DNA of 64,000 bases from Phycisphaerales bacterium (GCA_022446795.1 JAKVBX010000001.1:458314-522313); one strand, 5' to 3'. Positions 28,590-38,057 are shown, numbered from the stretch's first letter. The notes: generated from the letters alone by a model not told the origin. Made by a program: numbers and translations.

Positions 28590-29924
28590 ATGTTTCTTCC
28601 CGTCATCCTGCTTCTCGCACCAGTCATCGGCCTGGCACCGCCACTGGACACGCGAATCGACCCGTCCCGGATCACCACCATGCCGGCCCCCGCGGCACAG
28701 GATGAGGTCATCCCGGCGACATCTGCCGTCCACCGAATTGCCAAGGACCTCGCCGATGTCCCCATGCCGTTGCCGGAAGCCACTCGAGCCCGGGCCGCCC
28801 TCGAACGCGGCGTGAGTTGGTTGCTGGTGCACCAGGACACGGGCGGTGGCTGGGGTGGCGGCGCCATGGCCACACCCACGGATGCGCCGGATGATCCGCC
28901 GACACCGGCTGCGGCCGCGATCACCGGACTGGGAATCAAGGCCGTCGCCCAGTGTGGGTGTACCCCGAGCACGGCGCTTCAGCCGGCCATCGAGCGGCTG
29001 CGGCTGGCTCGCCGCGCCGACTTCGGCATCGACGGCGGACCGTTGACCACCTACGTCGTCGCGACCATCACCAGCGGCCTGGCCAGTCTCCAGGATCCCG
29101 CGATGGACGATCTCGTGCAGGACGGCGTCGCTTCGCTTCGCAACATGCAATGGGACCAGGGTGAGGGACTGCAGGCAAACCAGGACTGGTATGGCGGCGC
29201 GGGATACGGGTCCCGTGGACGGCCCGACCTGTCCAATACGCAGATCGTGCTGGATGCGCTGCACGATGCCGATGTCCCGTCGGATGACCTGGCCTTCCAA
29301 CGCGCCGTGGTCTTTCTGACGCGTTGCCAGAATCTCAATGCCACCAATCCCGCGGACTGGGCCGGTACCGACGGTGGCTTCGTCTATACGCCTGCCAATG
29401 GCGGCGAGTCGCTCGGATCCGAGTTCGCCGGGCACGGCCGACATGGCAACGAGAACCTGGCCCCGGGTGAAGCCCGATCACTGCGAAGCTACGGTTCGAT
29501 GACCTATGCCGGCTACAAGAGCATGCTCTATGCCGGCCTGGGACCGGATGACCCCCGCGTGCATGCCGCCCTGGACTGGATTCGAGGGCACTGGACGTTC
29601 GCCTCCAACCCCGGTCTCGGCCAACAAGGCTATTTCTACTACCTGTACACCATGTCACGGGCCCTGCGGGCATCGGGACTCGACGACGTCATCGCAACCA
29701 ACGGACTGAGCCATGACTGGCGATCCGAGATGGCTCGCGCGATCATCCGCCGACAGAATGATGACGGCAGTTGGGTGAATCCCGAGGACCGATGGCTGGA
29801 AGGTCGCCCCGACTTGTCGACGATCTATGCCGTACTGGCGCTGGAGGAGATCCTGAAGCCCGCGGCCAGCAAGAGGTCTGAACCGGCAACGCCCCCCACT
29901 ACCCCGAAGGACACGCAACGATGA
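28590..29924 (+). CDS. Secreted protein with prenyltransferase/squalene-oxidase-type repeats
   Basis: A 444-residue protein with a short signal sequence (MFLPVILLLAPVIGLA). It consists of alpha-alpha repeats of the squalene-cyclase/prenyltransferase superfamily: GVSWLLVHQDTGGGWGGG, SLRNMQWDQGEG, ALDWIRGHW, AIIRRQNDDGSWVNPEDRW and the final YAVLALEEIL. The DxDD motif of true squalene-hopene cyclases is absent, so terpene cyclisation is unlikely. Similar secreted repeat proteins occur in planctomycetes, with no established role. It overlaps the next gene by four bases (ATGA), so the two are translationally coupled. Confidence 0.8.
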   Translation: MFLPVILLLAPVIGLAPPLDTRIDPSRITTMPAPAAQDEVIPATSAVHRIAKDLADVPMPLPEATRARAALERGVSWLLVHQDTGGGWGGGAMATPTDAPDDPPTPAAAAITGLGIKAVAQCGCTPSTALQPAIERLRLARRADFGIDGGPLTTYVVATITSGLASLQDPAMDDLVQDGVASLRNMQWDQGEGLQANQDWYGGAGYGSRGRPDLSNTQIVLDALHDADVPSDDLAFQRAVVFLTRCQNLNATNPADWAGTDGGFVYTPANGGESLGSEFAGHGRHGNENLAPGEARSLRSYGSMTYAGYKSMLYAGLGPDDPRVHAALDWIRGHWTFASNPGLGQQGYFYYLYTMSRALRASGLDDVIATNGLSHDWRSEMARAIIRRQNDDGSWVNPEDRWLEGRPDLSTIYAVLALEEILKPAASKRSEPATPPTTPKDTQR

Positions 29925-31417
29925 TCACCCTGCAGACACTCGCCCTGGCCACGATCGTCGCCACCCCTCCGGCCTCGGTCGCACCGAGCGATGCCGCGAC
30001 CACGGCAGCGAAGTCGGCACCGACCGTCCAACTGACGTACCCAGCGGCAATCACCGATTCCTTCACTGGCCCCGTGTACGTCATGTTCACGTCGTCCCGC
30101 CGTCGCAGTCCGTCCTCGGGTCCGGACTGGTTCTCACCGGAACCCTTGTACCGGGTGGACGTCGTCGACTGGACGCCCGGCGAGGTTCTCACCATGGGCC
30201 CAGAGACCAAGGGGTTCCCGGCAACGCTTGGTGAATTGGAGCCCGGGAACTGGCGCCTCCAGGCCGTCATGCGGTCCGATCCGGATGTCGCCTCGATCGG
30301 CGGAGGTGATGTCACGGTCAGCGGCATCGAGACGATCTCGCTGGAAGACGAGAACACCTGGCCGCTGTCACTGGTCATCGACACACCGAAGTCGCCCCGC
30401 GAGTTGTGGGAGATCCCCGGATCGAAGAGCCTGTCGCACCGCAGCGAGTTGCTGAGCACGTTCCATGGACGCGACATCACCATGCGAGCCATGGCGTTCT
30501 TCCCGGATGACTTCGAGCCCGAGGCCGACCGCAACTGGCCCGTGCTCTACGTCATCGGTGGATTTGCCGGCGGACTCGAACAGGCCCCAATGGCCAAGTG
30601 GATGTGGGGCGGCGACAGCGGCGTCAAGGACATGATCATCGTGTACCTCGAAGGCGAATGCGGCACGGGCCACCATGTCTTCGCCGACTCCGCCAACAAC
30701 GGCCCGTGGGGACAGGCCCTGGTCGAGGAGTTCATCCCCTGGCTGGAATCCCAGTACCCGCTGGTCGATGATTCCCAGGGCCGTCTCCTGACCGGGCACT
30801 CCTCCGGCGGGTGGTCATCCCTGTGGCTGCAGGTCACCTACCCCGAGTTCTTCGGCGGCACGTGGTCCACGGCCCCGGACCCCGTCGACTTCCGGGCCTT
30901 CCAGGACATTGACATCTACGCGGAGAATGCCAACGCCTATCGACACACCGATGGCACCCGGGTCCCGCTCGCTCGAAATGGGAAAACGCCGACACTGTTC
31001 TATGACGACTTCTGTGCCATGGAAGAGGCCATCGGTGATGGTGGTCAGATCCGCTCTTTCGAGTGGGTCTTCTCTCCACGAGGCGACGATGATCGTCCAC
31101 GACCGCTGTTCGATCGAACAACCGGCGAGGTCGATCCCGCCGTTGCCAAGGCCTGGGCCCGGTATGACATCAGCCGGATCCTGCACGAGAACTGGAAGAC
31201 CCTCGGCCCGAAGCTCGCAGGCAAGATCCATGTCTACATGGGTGACATGGACACCTTCTACCTCACCCGGGCCACGGAACTCCTCAAGGAACGGATGGAC
31301 GCCATGAACACGGATGCCGTGATCGAGATCATGCCTGGTGATCACTCCAGCATCCTGCAGGGCACGCTCCGACAGCGGATCGCCAACGACATGAATGCGA
31401 CGATCCAGGCCCGCTAG
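29921..31417 (+). CDS. Secreted esterase (alpha/beta hydrolase, esterase D/Fes-like)
   Basis: A 498-residue hydrolase. An N-terminal signal-like segment (LQTLALATIVATPPASVA) and a beta domain (about 35-170) precede the catalytic domain. The nucleophile elbow is GHSSGG (in RLLTGHSSGGWSSLWLQ), following NWPVLYVIGGFAGG. A likely acid is in GDMDTFY and the likely His is in MPGDHSS. The fold matches putative-esterase family proteins; the substrate is unknown. It starts inside the stop of the previous gene (4-base overlap). Its own stop (TAG) overlaps the stop of the convergent ctaA within CTAG at 31414-31417. Confidence 0.82.
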   Translation: MITLQTLALATIVATPPASVAPSDAATTAAKSAPTVQLTYPAAITDSFTGPVYVMFTSSRRRSPSSGPDWFSPEPLYRVDVVDWTPGEVLTMGPETKGFPATLGELEPGNWRLQAVMRSDPDVASIGGGDVTVSGIETISLEDENTWPLSLVIDTPKSPRELWEIPGSKSLSHRSELLSTFHGRDITMRAMAFFPDDFEPEADRNWPVLYVIGGFAGGLEQAPMAKWMWGGDSGVKDMIIVYLEGECGTGHHVFADSANNGPWGQALVEEFIPWLESQYPLVDDSQGRLLTGHSSGGWSSLWLQVTYPEFFGGTWSTAPDPVDFRAFQDIDIYAENANAYRHTDGTRVPLARNGKTPTLFYDDFCAMEEAIGDGGQIRSFEWVFSPRGDDDRPRPLFDRTTGEVDPAVAKAWARYDISRILHENWKTLGPKLAGKIHVYMGDMDTFYLTRATELLKERMDAMNTDAVIEIMPGDHSSILQGTLRQRIANDMNATIQAR

Positions 31418-32826
31418 CAGGCGGCCGGATCAACTGGTGGCGACGTCGACCGCGCCGTCGGTCGGATCAACCTCACGTACCAGCACAGCAGCACCGTACT
31501 GAACGCCAGGAGCAGGGCCCCATTGGCCTGGTGCGCACTGGTTGCCAGGACTTCCAGCGCTGGAATGCCCTCGTCCTCCCCACCCATCAGCACCGCAATG
31601 GTCGCCAGCATGCCCAGGATCAATTGAACACCCACGAGAATCAGCAGGATGAGACCCACCCGCTTCAGGATCCGATGCGGCTGGTCAGCGGAAGCCGCCC
31701 GCAGCCCGTTGATGAAGGCCAGCCCGGCCACGACAACCGCCATGAAGATGTGCCCGGTCAGGACGAGCATGGATTGCTCCGTCTTCACCCCGATTTCACC
31801 GATGCGGTGCCGATAGGTCGCCCCGATGATCAACTGGATCACGAGGGCGATGACGAGCAGGACGCCAAGTGCTCGATCCGTTCCCCCGGATTCGCTGGGG
31901 GTTGCCCGGGGGCCACGCGTCCATCGAGTGGTCGTCACAACGGCCAGCCAGACGACGACGGCGAAGCAGATCTGGCCAAAGACCCCGTGCACGATTCCAA
32001 GGGCCGTGTTCGGTGACAGAAGTGTCGGATCATCGCTCAGGGTCAGTCGGCCAGTCACCCGCAGGCCACCGAGCACCCCCTGCCCGATCACCATCAGCAG
32101 CACGAGAGTTCCCACGACGCCGACCCAGGGTCGGCGATCACCCCACCACAACATGACACACAAGATGATCGTCGTGAGTCCCACGTACATGCCGGTCAAT
32201 CGATGGGCATGCTCCCAGTAGATGTCCTGGTCCGCGACCATCTCGGACAACGGATAGAGCAGCATGTTGTGCCCATACGAATTGGGCCAGTCGGGCACGG
32301 CCAGCCCGGCTTCGAATCCGGTGACGATGCCACCCGTGATGATCATGAGAAACACGATGCAGGCGGAGACGAGGGTGAAGGCCCCCAGCCAGTTGCCACT
32401 GAAACGTTCCCCGGGGCCCAATCGAGCGGCGGCACCGATCACGCCGCCCACGGCGCCGACCACGATCGAGCCTGCCAGCAATCCGAGAATCCAGGTCGCC
32501 AGGCCGGCCCCCGACTCACGTCCAAGGAGGCTCCCGATGAGCAGGAGGTTCAATACGGCGCTGACGAGACCGACCCATCCACCCCGCCAGGCACCATGAG
32601 CCCAGGATCGGGTCGTCGACGTCGCCAGGGCCGCACCGGCCAACAGGGCCAGGACCACCAGGACGAACAGAACCTCGCCCACGGCCTTTCCCGGCTGCAG
32701 CATGGCGACATAGCACAGCAACCACATCACGGTGGTGGCCCCGAATCCAAAGGTGAGGACCTGAGCGACCCGATCCGCCATGCGAGGCGTCGACAGGTCA
32801 GGCGAGATGGTGGTCTCCGTGGTCAT
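31414..32826 (-). CDS. ctaA: Heme A synthase (COX15/CtaA family)
   Basis: A 470-residue polytopic membrane enzyme that oxidises the C8 methyl of heme O to give heme A. The conserved segments are GGIVTGFEAGLAVPDWPNSYG, YWEHAHRLTGMYVGL, GQGVLGGLRVTGRL, NTALGIVHGVFGQICF, GATYRH and HQANGALLLAF, providing the paired heme-ligand histidines. An extra set of N-terminal membrane helices (about residues 20-125) precedes the core. The start MTTETT at 32826 is preferred to a much longer frame that would overlap the ctaB promoter. It is divergent from ctaB. The product supplies the caa3 oxidase encoded at 44-50 kb. Confidence 0.92.
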   Translation of the reverse strand: MTTETTISPDLSTPRMADRVAQVLTFGFGATTVMWLLCYVAMLQPGKAVGEVLFVLVVLALLAGAALATSTTRSWAHGAWRGGWVGLVSAVLNLLLIGSLLGRESGAGLATWILGLLAGSIVVGAVGGVIGAAARLGPGERFSGNWLGAFTLVSACIVFLMIITGGIVTGFEAGLAVPDWPNSYGHNMLLYPLSEMVADQDIYWEHAHRLTGMYVGLTTIILCVMLWWGDRRPWVGVVGTLVLLMVIGQGVLGGLRVTGRLTLSDDPTLLSPNTALGIVHGVFGQICFAVVVWLAVVTTTRWTRGPRATPSESGGTDRALGVLLVIALVIQLIIGATYRHRIGEIGVKTEQSMLVLTGHIFMAVVVAGLAFINGLRAASADQPHRILKRVGLILLILVGVQLILGMLATIAVLMGGEDEGIPALEVLATSAHQANGALLLAFSTVLLCWYVRLIRPTARSTSPPVDPAAC

Positions 32827-32871
32827 GCAGGCTCCCGTGGCCGGGTCCGCTGGACCCGAAGCAAGGGGATC

Positions 32872-32877
32872 TATACT
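32872..32877 (+). promoter_or_regulatory. Likely -10 box for ctaB
   Basis: TATACT lies in the 103-base gap between the divergent ctaA and ctaB genes, with a weak -35-like TGGACC about 15 bases upstream. The overlapping reverse sequence (TAGTAT) could serve ctaA. The predicted ctaB leader is about 45 bases. Confidence 0.5.
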
Positions 32878-32929
32878 AGCCGTCCCGACTGAACGGAGCC
32901 GCGATCCCGCGGTGCGCACCTGGCCGAAA

Positions 32930-33898
32930 ATGCACGTCGATACCCCAACCATCCCGACGACGCGGCTCGCGGATCTCCCGCGGCTGTATGCGACCCTCAC
33001 CAAGGCACGCCTGAGCACCCTCGTGGTCGTGACCACGGCCGTGGGCTTCCTCATGAGCAGTGGCCCGGTCATCGAGTGGTGGCGACTGCTCTGGACCGTC
33101 CTGGGCACCATGGCCTGCGCCCTGTCCGCCAATGCCCTCAACCAGGTCATTGAAACGCGACGTGACCGGCTCATGGATCGAACCAAGAATCGCCCCACGC
33201 CCAGTGGTTCCCTGAGCGTCCCGCACGCATTCATCTTCGCCATCGTCCTTGGGTATGCCGGACTGTTCGTTCTCGCCCTGCTCGTGAACCTCGCCGCCGC
33301 CGCCCTCGCGCTGGCCACGCTCCTGCTGTACCTGCTGGCGTACACGCCACTGAAACCCGTCAGTACGCTGAACACCCTCGTGGGCGCCATCGTCGGTGGC
33401 ATTCCACCGGTGATCGGATGGGTTGCCGTCCGGGACACATTCGACGTCCAGGCCTGGAGCCTCGGCGCTATCCTGTTCGTATGGCAGCTTCCTCACTTCC
33501 TCTCGCTGGCCTGGCTCTACCGCGACCAGTACGCCGACGCGGGGTTCCGCATGCTCCCCGTGGTCCGAGGCGGGACCACCCTGACCGCCGAGATCACGCT
33601 GCTCACCACGCTGCTGCTGGTTCCGCTGGCATTGACCGCCACGCTCAGTGGCATGGCCGGACTGGTCTATGCCGTGATCTCCTTCGTGCTGGGACTGGGA
33701 TTCGCGTGGTTTGCCCTGCAGTTCTTCCGCAAGCGGGATCGGTCCACGGCCCGTGCCACCTTCCTCTTCAGCCTGCTCTACCTGCCGGTGCTGCTGGCCG
33801 CAATGGTCCTGGACCGCAACATTGTTCCATCGGACGAACTCATCACGGTCGACATGAATCCAGACGCCATCATGCAACCGCTGCCCGCTCGTGACTGA
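32930..33898 (+). CDS. ctaB: Protoheme IX farnesyltransferase (heme O synthase)
   Basis: A 322-residue UbiA-family membrane enzyme that adds a farnesyl group to heme B, making heme O for CtaA. The signature is NALNQVIETRRDRLMDRTKNRP, the prenyl-diphosphate/Mg site, followed by YTPLKPVSTLNTLVGAIVGGIPPVIGW and WQLPHFLSLAWLYRDQYADAGFRMLPVV. Nine or so helices are apparent. The ATG at 32930 gives a start (MHVDTPTIPTTRLADL) near the family's usual beginning; a GTG six codons upstream is possible. The DUF3179 gene overlaps its last eight bases. Confidence 0.93.
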   Translation: MHVDTPTIPTTRLADLPRLYATLTKARLSTLVVVTTAVGFLMSSGPVIEWWRLLWTVLGTMACALSANALNQVIETRRDRLMDRTKNRPTPSGSLSVPHAFIFAIVLGYAGLFVLALLVNLAAAALALATLLLYLLAYTPLKPVSTLNTLVGAIVGGIPPVIGWVAVRDTFDVQAWSLGAILFVWQLPHFLSLAWLYRDQYADAGFRMLPVVRGGTTLTAEITLLTTLLLVPLALTATLSGMAGLVYAVISFVLGLGFAWFALQFFRKRDRSTARATFLFSLLYLPVLLAAMVLDRNIVPSDELITVDMNPDAIMQPLPARD

Positions 33899-34961
33899 CC
33901 CTTCCCCATTACGTGAAACGCCCAAGGGCCGACTTCGATTCAACGAAGGAGGCTGGCTGTTGGCACTGACAGCCCTGGTGGCACTGGCCCTGATCGCCTG
34001 GGCACTCGCGCCAGCACTGTTCCGGATGGTGGAACGGCCCCCGGGCGATGGTCAGACGATCGAGTCCTACGCGTTTGATCTCTCGCAGCGGGACGAGGGC
34101 GCCATCATGGAGCCCGCAACGCTCTACCGGGACATGATCCCGGTATTGGATCATCCCGAGATTCTCGATCCGCCAGCGATCGCCGAAGTCAACGACGGAC
34201 GCCGCAAGTACCTCATCTCAAGTGACCTGGTCATCGGTGTCGAACTTGATGGCGAAGCGAGAGCCTGGCCGCTTTCCATCCTGAATGTCCACGAGGTCAT
34301 CAACGACCAGGTCGGGGATACACCCGTCTCCGTCACCTGGCACTGGCCCTCCGGCACCACGCGGGTCTTCGATCGTCGCCTGGCTGGCACCGAGCAACTG
34401 CTGGGTGTCAGTGGCCTGGTCTATGGCGGCAACCTCCTCCTCTATCCACGCCGGGCCGATGGCGAGACGGGCGGCGAACAGTTGATCTCGCAGGCCCTGG
34501 GACGATCCGTCACCGGCCCACCGCTGGAGTTGGATGCCATTCCCCACGAGGTCGTGCCCTGGAGCAACTGGGTGGCTCGTCACCCGGAGACGTCTGTTGC
34601 CGCTGGCCGACCCGATTTCAAGCAGCGGTACAAGAAGGGCAAGCCGGACCACTGGTTTGCCTCCGAGGAGTTGATCTTCACGACCCCTCCACCGTCGGCG
34701 GGCCCGCCACCCAAGACACACCTGCTGCTGCTGAGGAGCCCAGAAGGCGTCTCCCTGCTGGCCATTGACGACCTCGTGGAGGCCTCGGATGCCACGGGGC
34801 GGATCACGGTTGATCACGCCGGAATGCCCCTGGAAATCCAGACCACCGCCCGGCCGGCGACGGCCCGAGTCATCGATCCGCCCGAGGGCCTCGAGTCCAT
34901 GCGGATCCTGTGGATCTCGGCCCATGCCCTGTTCCCGCAGGCAGGCGTGCCGGAGGTCTGA
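33891..34961 (+). CDS. DUF3179-family membrane-anchored protein lacking the signature cysteines
   Basis: A 356-residue protein with one N-terminal membrane helix (about 22-43). A DUF3179 region follows: AWPLSILNVHEVINDQVGDTPV, then VTWHWPSGTTRVFDR, then LLGVSGLVYGGNLLLYPR. In most members the middle motif reads TxCPLCNTxxxFDR. Here both cysteines are replaced (WHWPSG), so any cysteine-based chemistry is lost. The GTG start at 33891 lies inside the end of ctaB (8-base overlap), implying coupled expression with heme synthesis; the role is unknown. A small hairpin (34960-34975) overlaps its stop codon and may be a weak terminator. Confidence 0.8.
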   Translation: MTDPSPLRETPKGRLRFNEGGWLLALTALVALALIAWALAPALFRMVERPPGDGQTIESYAFDLSQRDEGAIMEPATLYRDMIPVLDHPEILDPPAIAEVNDGRRKYLISSDLVIGVELDGEARAWPLSILNVHEVINDQVGDTPVSVTWHWPSGTTRVFDRRLAGTEQLLGVSGLVYGGNLLLYPRRADGETGGEQLISQALGRSVTGPPLELDAIPHEVVPWSNWVARHPETSVAAGRPDFKQRYKKGKPDHWFASEELIFTTPPPSAGPPPKTHLLLLRSPEGVSLLAIDDLVEASDATGRITVDHAGMPLEIQTTARPATARVIDPPEGLESMRILWISAHALFPQAGVPEV

Positions 34962-35058
34962 TTTCTGCGGAAATCGGCCCTGAAACCTCCGCTTTGGCCC
35001 ATTCGAGGGATGACTCGACCGCTGGATACCGTAAGGTGATAGTGGGTCAAAGGAAGCG

Positions 35059-35104
35059 CGATCGGTCTCCACTTGAGCCGATCGGGCCGCCCTGGGGAGG
35101 GCGG
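35059..35104 (+). promoter_or_regulatory. Two tandem hairpins in the leader of the M36-like peptidase gene
   Basis: Stem 1 pairs 35059-35065 with 35078-35084, and stem 2 pairs 35087-35093 with 35098-35104 (loop GGGG), followed by TCTT. They lie 30-75 bases before the start codon and just ahead of the GAGGAG ribosome site. They could be a leader structure, or the second could be a weak terminator. Confidence 0.4.
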
Positions 35105-35133
35105 TCTTCACGTGAGAGCACACGAGGAGAGCC

Positions 35134-37974
35134 ATGAATATTCGAATCCTGCCGTCCATCGCCCTGGGTCTCTTGGCGACCAGCCTGTCATCCGCCAATC
35201 CGACCGAGCTGGCCCTGGAGCGGATGCTGTCGGACAACCCCGCCCTTCGGACGCATACCAACCAGGATGGTCGAATCGACCGGCTCTACGGCACGATCTT
35301 CTCCCAGGGTCATTCACCCCAGGAATCCGCCCAGAACTTCCTCACGCAGCACGCCGGGATCTGGGGCGTCTCCGAAGCGGAACTCGCCCCGATCGGTCGG
35401 TTCGCTGATGGTCGTCACCTTCAGCCGATCATGCCCGAGCGCAATGAGCAGGGCGAGATGGTTGGCTATCGATTCACCGGCGTCTACTACACGCAGCAGG
35501 CGGGCCCCTACCCGGTATGGAATACCAGCCTGTGCCTGCTTGTTCGCAACAGCGAGCAGCATGAACTGGTGCTGGCCGCGTCAGACCTGCGAGCCGTGAA
35601 CGGATTCGTCCCCGAGGTACTTCCTCCGCAAGCCGCCACCATCGATCGCGTTGCGGCAGTCGCCAAGGACCTGATGGGACCGGCCGCCGTGGTCGAGAAC
35701 GCCCCCGAGGTCGTTGTCTTCGCCGGAGCCGGCGACCAGTCGGCTCCGCCGCAGGTCGCCCTGGTCTTCGAGGCCCGGGTCGGAACCAATCGTGATGGCA
35801 ACGCCTATCGGCGTGTCAAGTACGTCATCAATGCCGAGGACGGCACCCTGCTCCACGAGGAAAACCGCGTGCTCAACTGCGGCATCGGCAACCAGTTGCT
35901 CCCGCTGGCCTCCGCGACTGCGGGCCTGGCCACCGGCGGCCTCACCGGCGCCATCGAGGCCAATGCCGGTGATGGCTGGAGTGCAGAGGAATGTGATCCC
36001 GAAGCCCAGCTCGGGCTGCCCTACGCCTCACTGCTGGTCGATGGTGTCGAGATATTTGCCGACGCCAATGGTCAGTTCAATGTCGATGGCGATATCGGCG
36101 ACAACGTCACCCTCAGTTCGCAGATTCGAGGACTCTACTTCGTCGTGAACAATCAGCAGGGCGGCGATTCCCTGGTCGAGGCCAACGTCAACGATGGCGA
36201 TGAGGTCACGATCGTCCACAACGAAGATGCCACCGAGTTCACCTTCGCCGAGGTCGATACCTACATCGCGGCCAATGAAGTGCGTGAACTGATCCTGGAT
36301 TCGAACCCCGACTTCCCGACGATTGCCACGGAAACCGGCTGGCCCATCAACGTGAACCTCGCGGACACGTGCAATGCCTACTACGACTACTCGTCCATCA
36401 ACTTCTTCGCGTCCGGCGGTAGTTGCAACAACACCGGATTCGGAACCATCGCGCACCACGAGTATGGTCACCACATGATCGCCTGCGCCGGCTCGGGCCA
36501 GGGCGAGTATGGCGAGGGCTACAGCGATTGCCTGGCACTCGTGATGACGCTCGACCCGGTGCTCGCCCGCGGCTTCTTCATCGGCAACTGCGTCAGCGGC
36601 ATCCGTAACGCGGACAACGCCTGCCAGTACCTCACGTCGGGATGCTCCTCCTGCGGAAGCGCGATCCACGCCTGCGGCCAGCTGATTTCCGGTTGTGTCT
36701 ATGACACCTGGGAAGCACTCATGGTGTCATCGCCTTTCACGGGCACGCAGTTGATCCGCGACCTGACCATCAACGCTGTTCTCGTCCACACGGGAACCTC
36801 GATCAACCCGGCGATCACGATCGACTTCCTGACCCTGAATGATGATGATGGCGACCTCTCCAACGGCAGCCCCCACTACGAGGAAATCGCCCTGGGATTC
36901 GGTCTCCATGACATGGATGCCCCGCAACTGGCCTACCTGAGCCTGTCCCTTCCTGACGGCATCCCGACCTATGTCGATCCGGACGGCGGAACGGAAATCC
37001 GGGTTCGCATCGAGGAGAGCCTCGGCACCTATGCACCGGGAACGGCCAAGATGTACGTGGGTGTCGACAATATCTACGACATCATTCCACTGATCGATGA
37101 AGGCAACGGCGACTTCACCGGTGTCTTCTCCGAGTCCAACTGTGGCGAAGGTGTCGACTTCTGGTTCTCCGCCCAGACCACGAGCGGTGAACTGCAGCGA
37201 TATCCCGACGGTGCCCCCGACAACCAGTTCGCCACCCTCTCGGCCCAGTCCGAGCCGACGGTCGCCTTCCAGGATGACTGCACCACGGATCCAGGCTGGA
37301 CCGTCGCCGGTGATGCGACCGACGGCCTGTGGGAGCGAGGCATTCCTGCCGGGGGCAACAACCGACCCGTGACGGACTGCGACAGCGCCGCCTCCTTCTG
37401 CTGGCTCACCGAGAACACCGCCGCCGGTGGTGGTGATGTCGATGGCGGCGAGACCCTGCTGATCTCACCTCGCATCGACGCCACGGGCGTCGGCAGCGTG
37501 TCCTATTGCTACTGGTATCGCAATATCGGTGGCGGGCAGAACGTCGAGGACGACGTCTTCCGGGTCCATGTCTCTGATGACGATGGCGCTACCTGGACGC
37601 AGATCCTCTCCGTCGGCCCCACCGGCCCGGGAACAGAAGGCGACTGGCGAACCGAGGAGACGTTCTTCGCCGATCTCCCGGACTTCCAGGTCAATGACCA
37701 GTTCCGGATCCGCTTCAACGCCTCGGATCTCAACCAGACGTCACGCGTGGAAGCCGCCATCGACAACATCGTCATGGTGTCCATCGACTGCGAACCCGAT
37801 GAACCTGGGTGCGATGGTGATGTCAACGGCGACAATGTCGTCGATGTCAATGACATCCTCCTGATGCTCAATGACTGGGGCAACTGCTCGGGCTGCCCCA
37901 GCGACACCAATGACGACGGGGTCGTCGATGTGAACGACATCCTCGCCCTGTTGGCCAACTATGGTGACTGCTGA
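35134..37974 (+). CDS. Secreted M36 (fungalysin)-like metallopeptidase with C-terminal beta module and dockerin-like tail
   Basis: A 946-residue protein with a signal peptide (MNIRILPSIALGLLATSLSSA). An FTP/PepSY-type propeptide region covers about 30-230 (DGRIDRLYGTIFSQGHS, VWNTSLCLLVR). The gluzincin site HEYGH (His442, Glu443, His446) and the GEGYSD third-ligand motif (Glu461) follow; spacing and the GEGxSD form match M36. From 37261 (FQDDCTTDPGW) comes a Cys-containing jelly-roll-like module, then a tail with DVNGDNVVDVNDILLML and a second repeat ending GDC. GAGGAG precedes the ATG. The catalytic set is complete, so it is probably an active extracellular protease. Its last 237 residues are nearly duplicated in the next gene. 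Confidence 0.88.
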   Translation: MNIRILPSIALGLLATSLSSANPTELALERMLSDNPALRTHTNQDGRIDRLYGTIFSQGHSPQESAQNFLTQHAGIWGVSEAELAPIGRFADGRHLQPIMPERNEQGEMVGYRFTGVYYTQQAGPYPVWNTSLCLLVRNSEQHELVLAASDLRAVNGFVPEVLPPQAATIDRVAAVAKDLMGPAAVVENAPEVVVFAGAGDQSAPPQVALVFEARVGTNRDGNAYRRVKYVINAEDGTLLHEENRVLNCGIGNQLLPLASATAGLATGGLTGAIEANAGDGWSAEECDPEAQLGLPYASLLVDGVEIFADANGQFNVDGDIGDNVTLSSQIRGLYFVVNNQQGGDSLVEANVNDGDEVTIVHNEDATEFTFAEVDTYIAANEVRELILDSNPDFPTIATETGWPINVNLADTCNAYYDYSSINFFASGGSCNNTGFGTIAHHEYGHHMIACAGSGQGEYGEGYSDCLALVMTLDPVLARGFFIGNCVSGIRNADNACQYLTSGCSSCGSAIHACGQLISGCVYDTWEALMVSSPFTGTQLIRDLTINAVLVHTGTSINPAITIDFLTLNDDDGDLSNGSPHYEEIALGFGLHDMDAPQLAYLSLSLPDGIPTYVDPDGGTEIRVRIEESLGTYAPGTAKMYVGVDNIYDIIPLIDEGNGDFTGVFSESNCGEGVDFWFSAQTTSGELQRYPDGAPDNQFATLSAQSEPTVAFQDDCTTDPGWTVAGDATDGLWERGIPAGGNNRPVTDCDSAASFCWLTENTAAGGGDVDGGETLLISPRIDATGVGSVSYCYWYRNIGGGQNVEDDVFRVHVSDDDGATWTQILSVGPTGPGTEGDWRTEETFFADLPDFQVNDQFRIRFNASDLNQTSRVEAAIDNIVMVSIDCEPDEPGCDGDVNGDNVVDVNDILLMLNDWGNCSGCPSDTNDDGVVDVNDILALLANYGDC
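37261..37974 (+). repeat. Copy 1 of a 714-nt duplicated C-terminal module
   Basis: This segment, encoding the jelly-roll-like domain plus dockerin-like tail of the M36-like peptidase, aligns without gaps to 39690-40403 in the S8 peptidase. By hand count about 41 of 237 residues differ, roughly 83% identity. The upstream catalytic domains are unrelated. Confidence 0.9.
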
Positions 37975-38009
37975 GCCGGAACCGAACCAGGCAACAAATC
38001 AAGACAACA

Positions 38010-38028
38010 GGCTGCGGTCGCCGCAGCC
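38010..38028 (+). promoter_or_regulatory. Hairpin between the M36-like and S8 protease genes
   Basis: A perfect 8-bp stem (38010-38017 with 38021-38028, loop TCG) lies 35 bases after the M36-like stop and 29 bases before the S8 start. It has no U-tract, so it could be an intercistronic stabiliser or a leader element rather than a strong terminator. Confidence 0.45.
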
Positions 38029-38057
38029 GTAAGACCAGAGACACCAGGAGAGAACCC

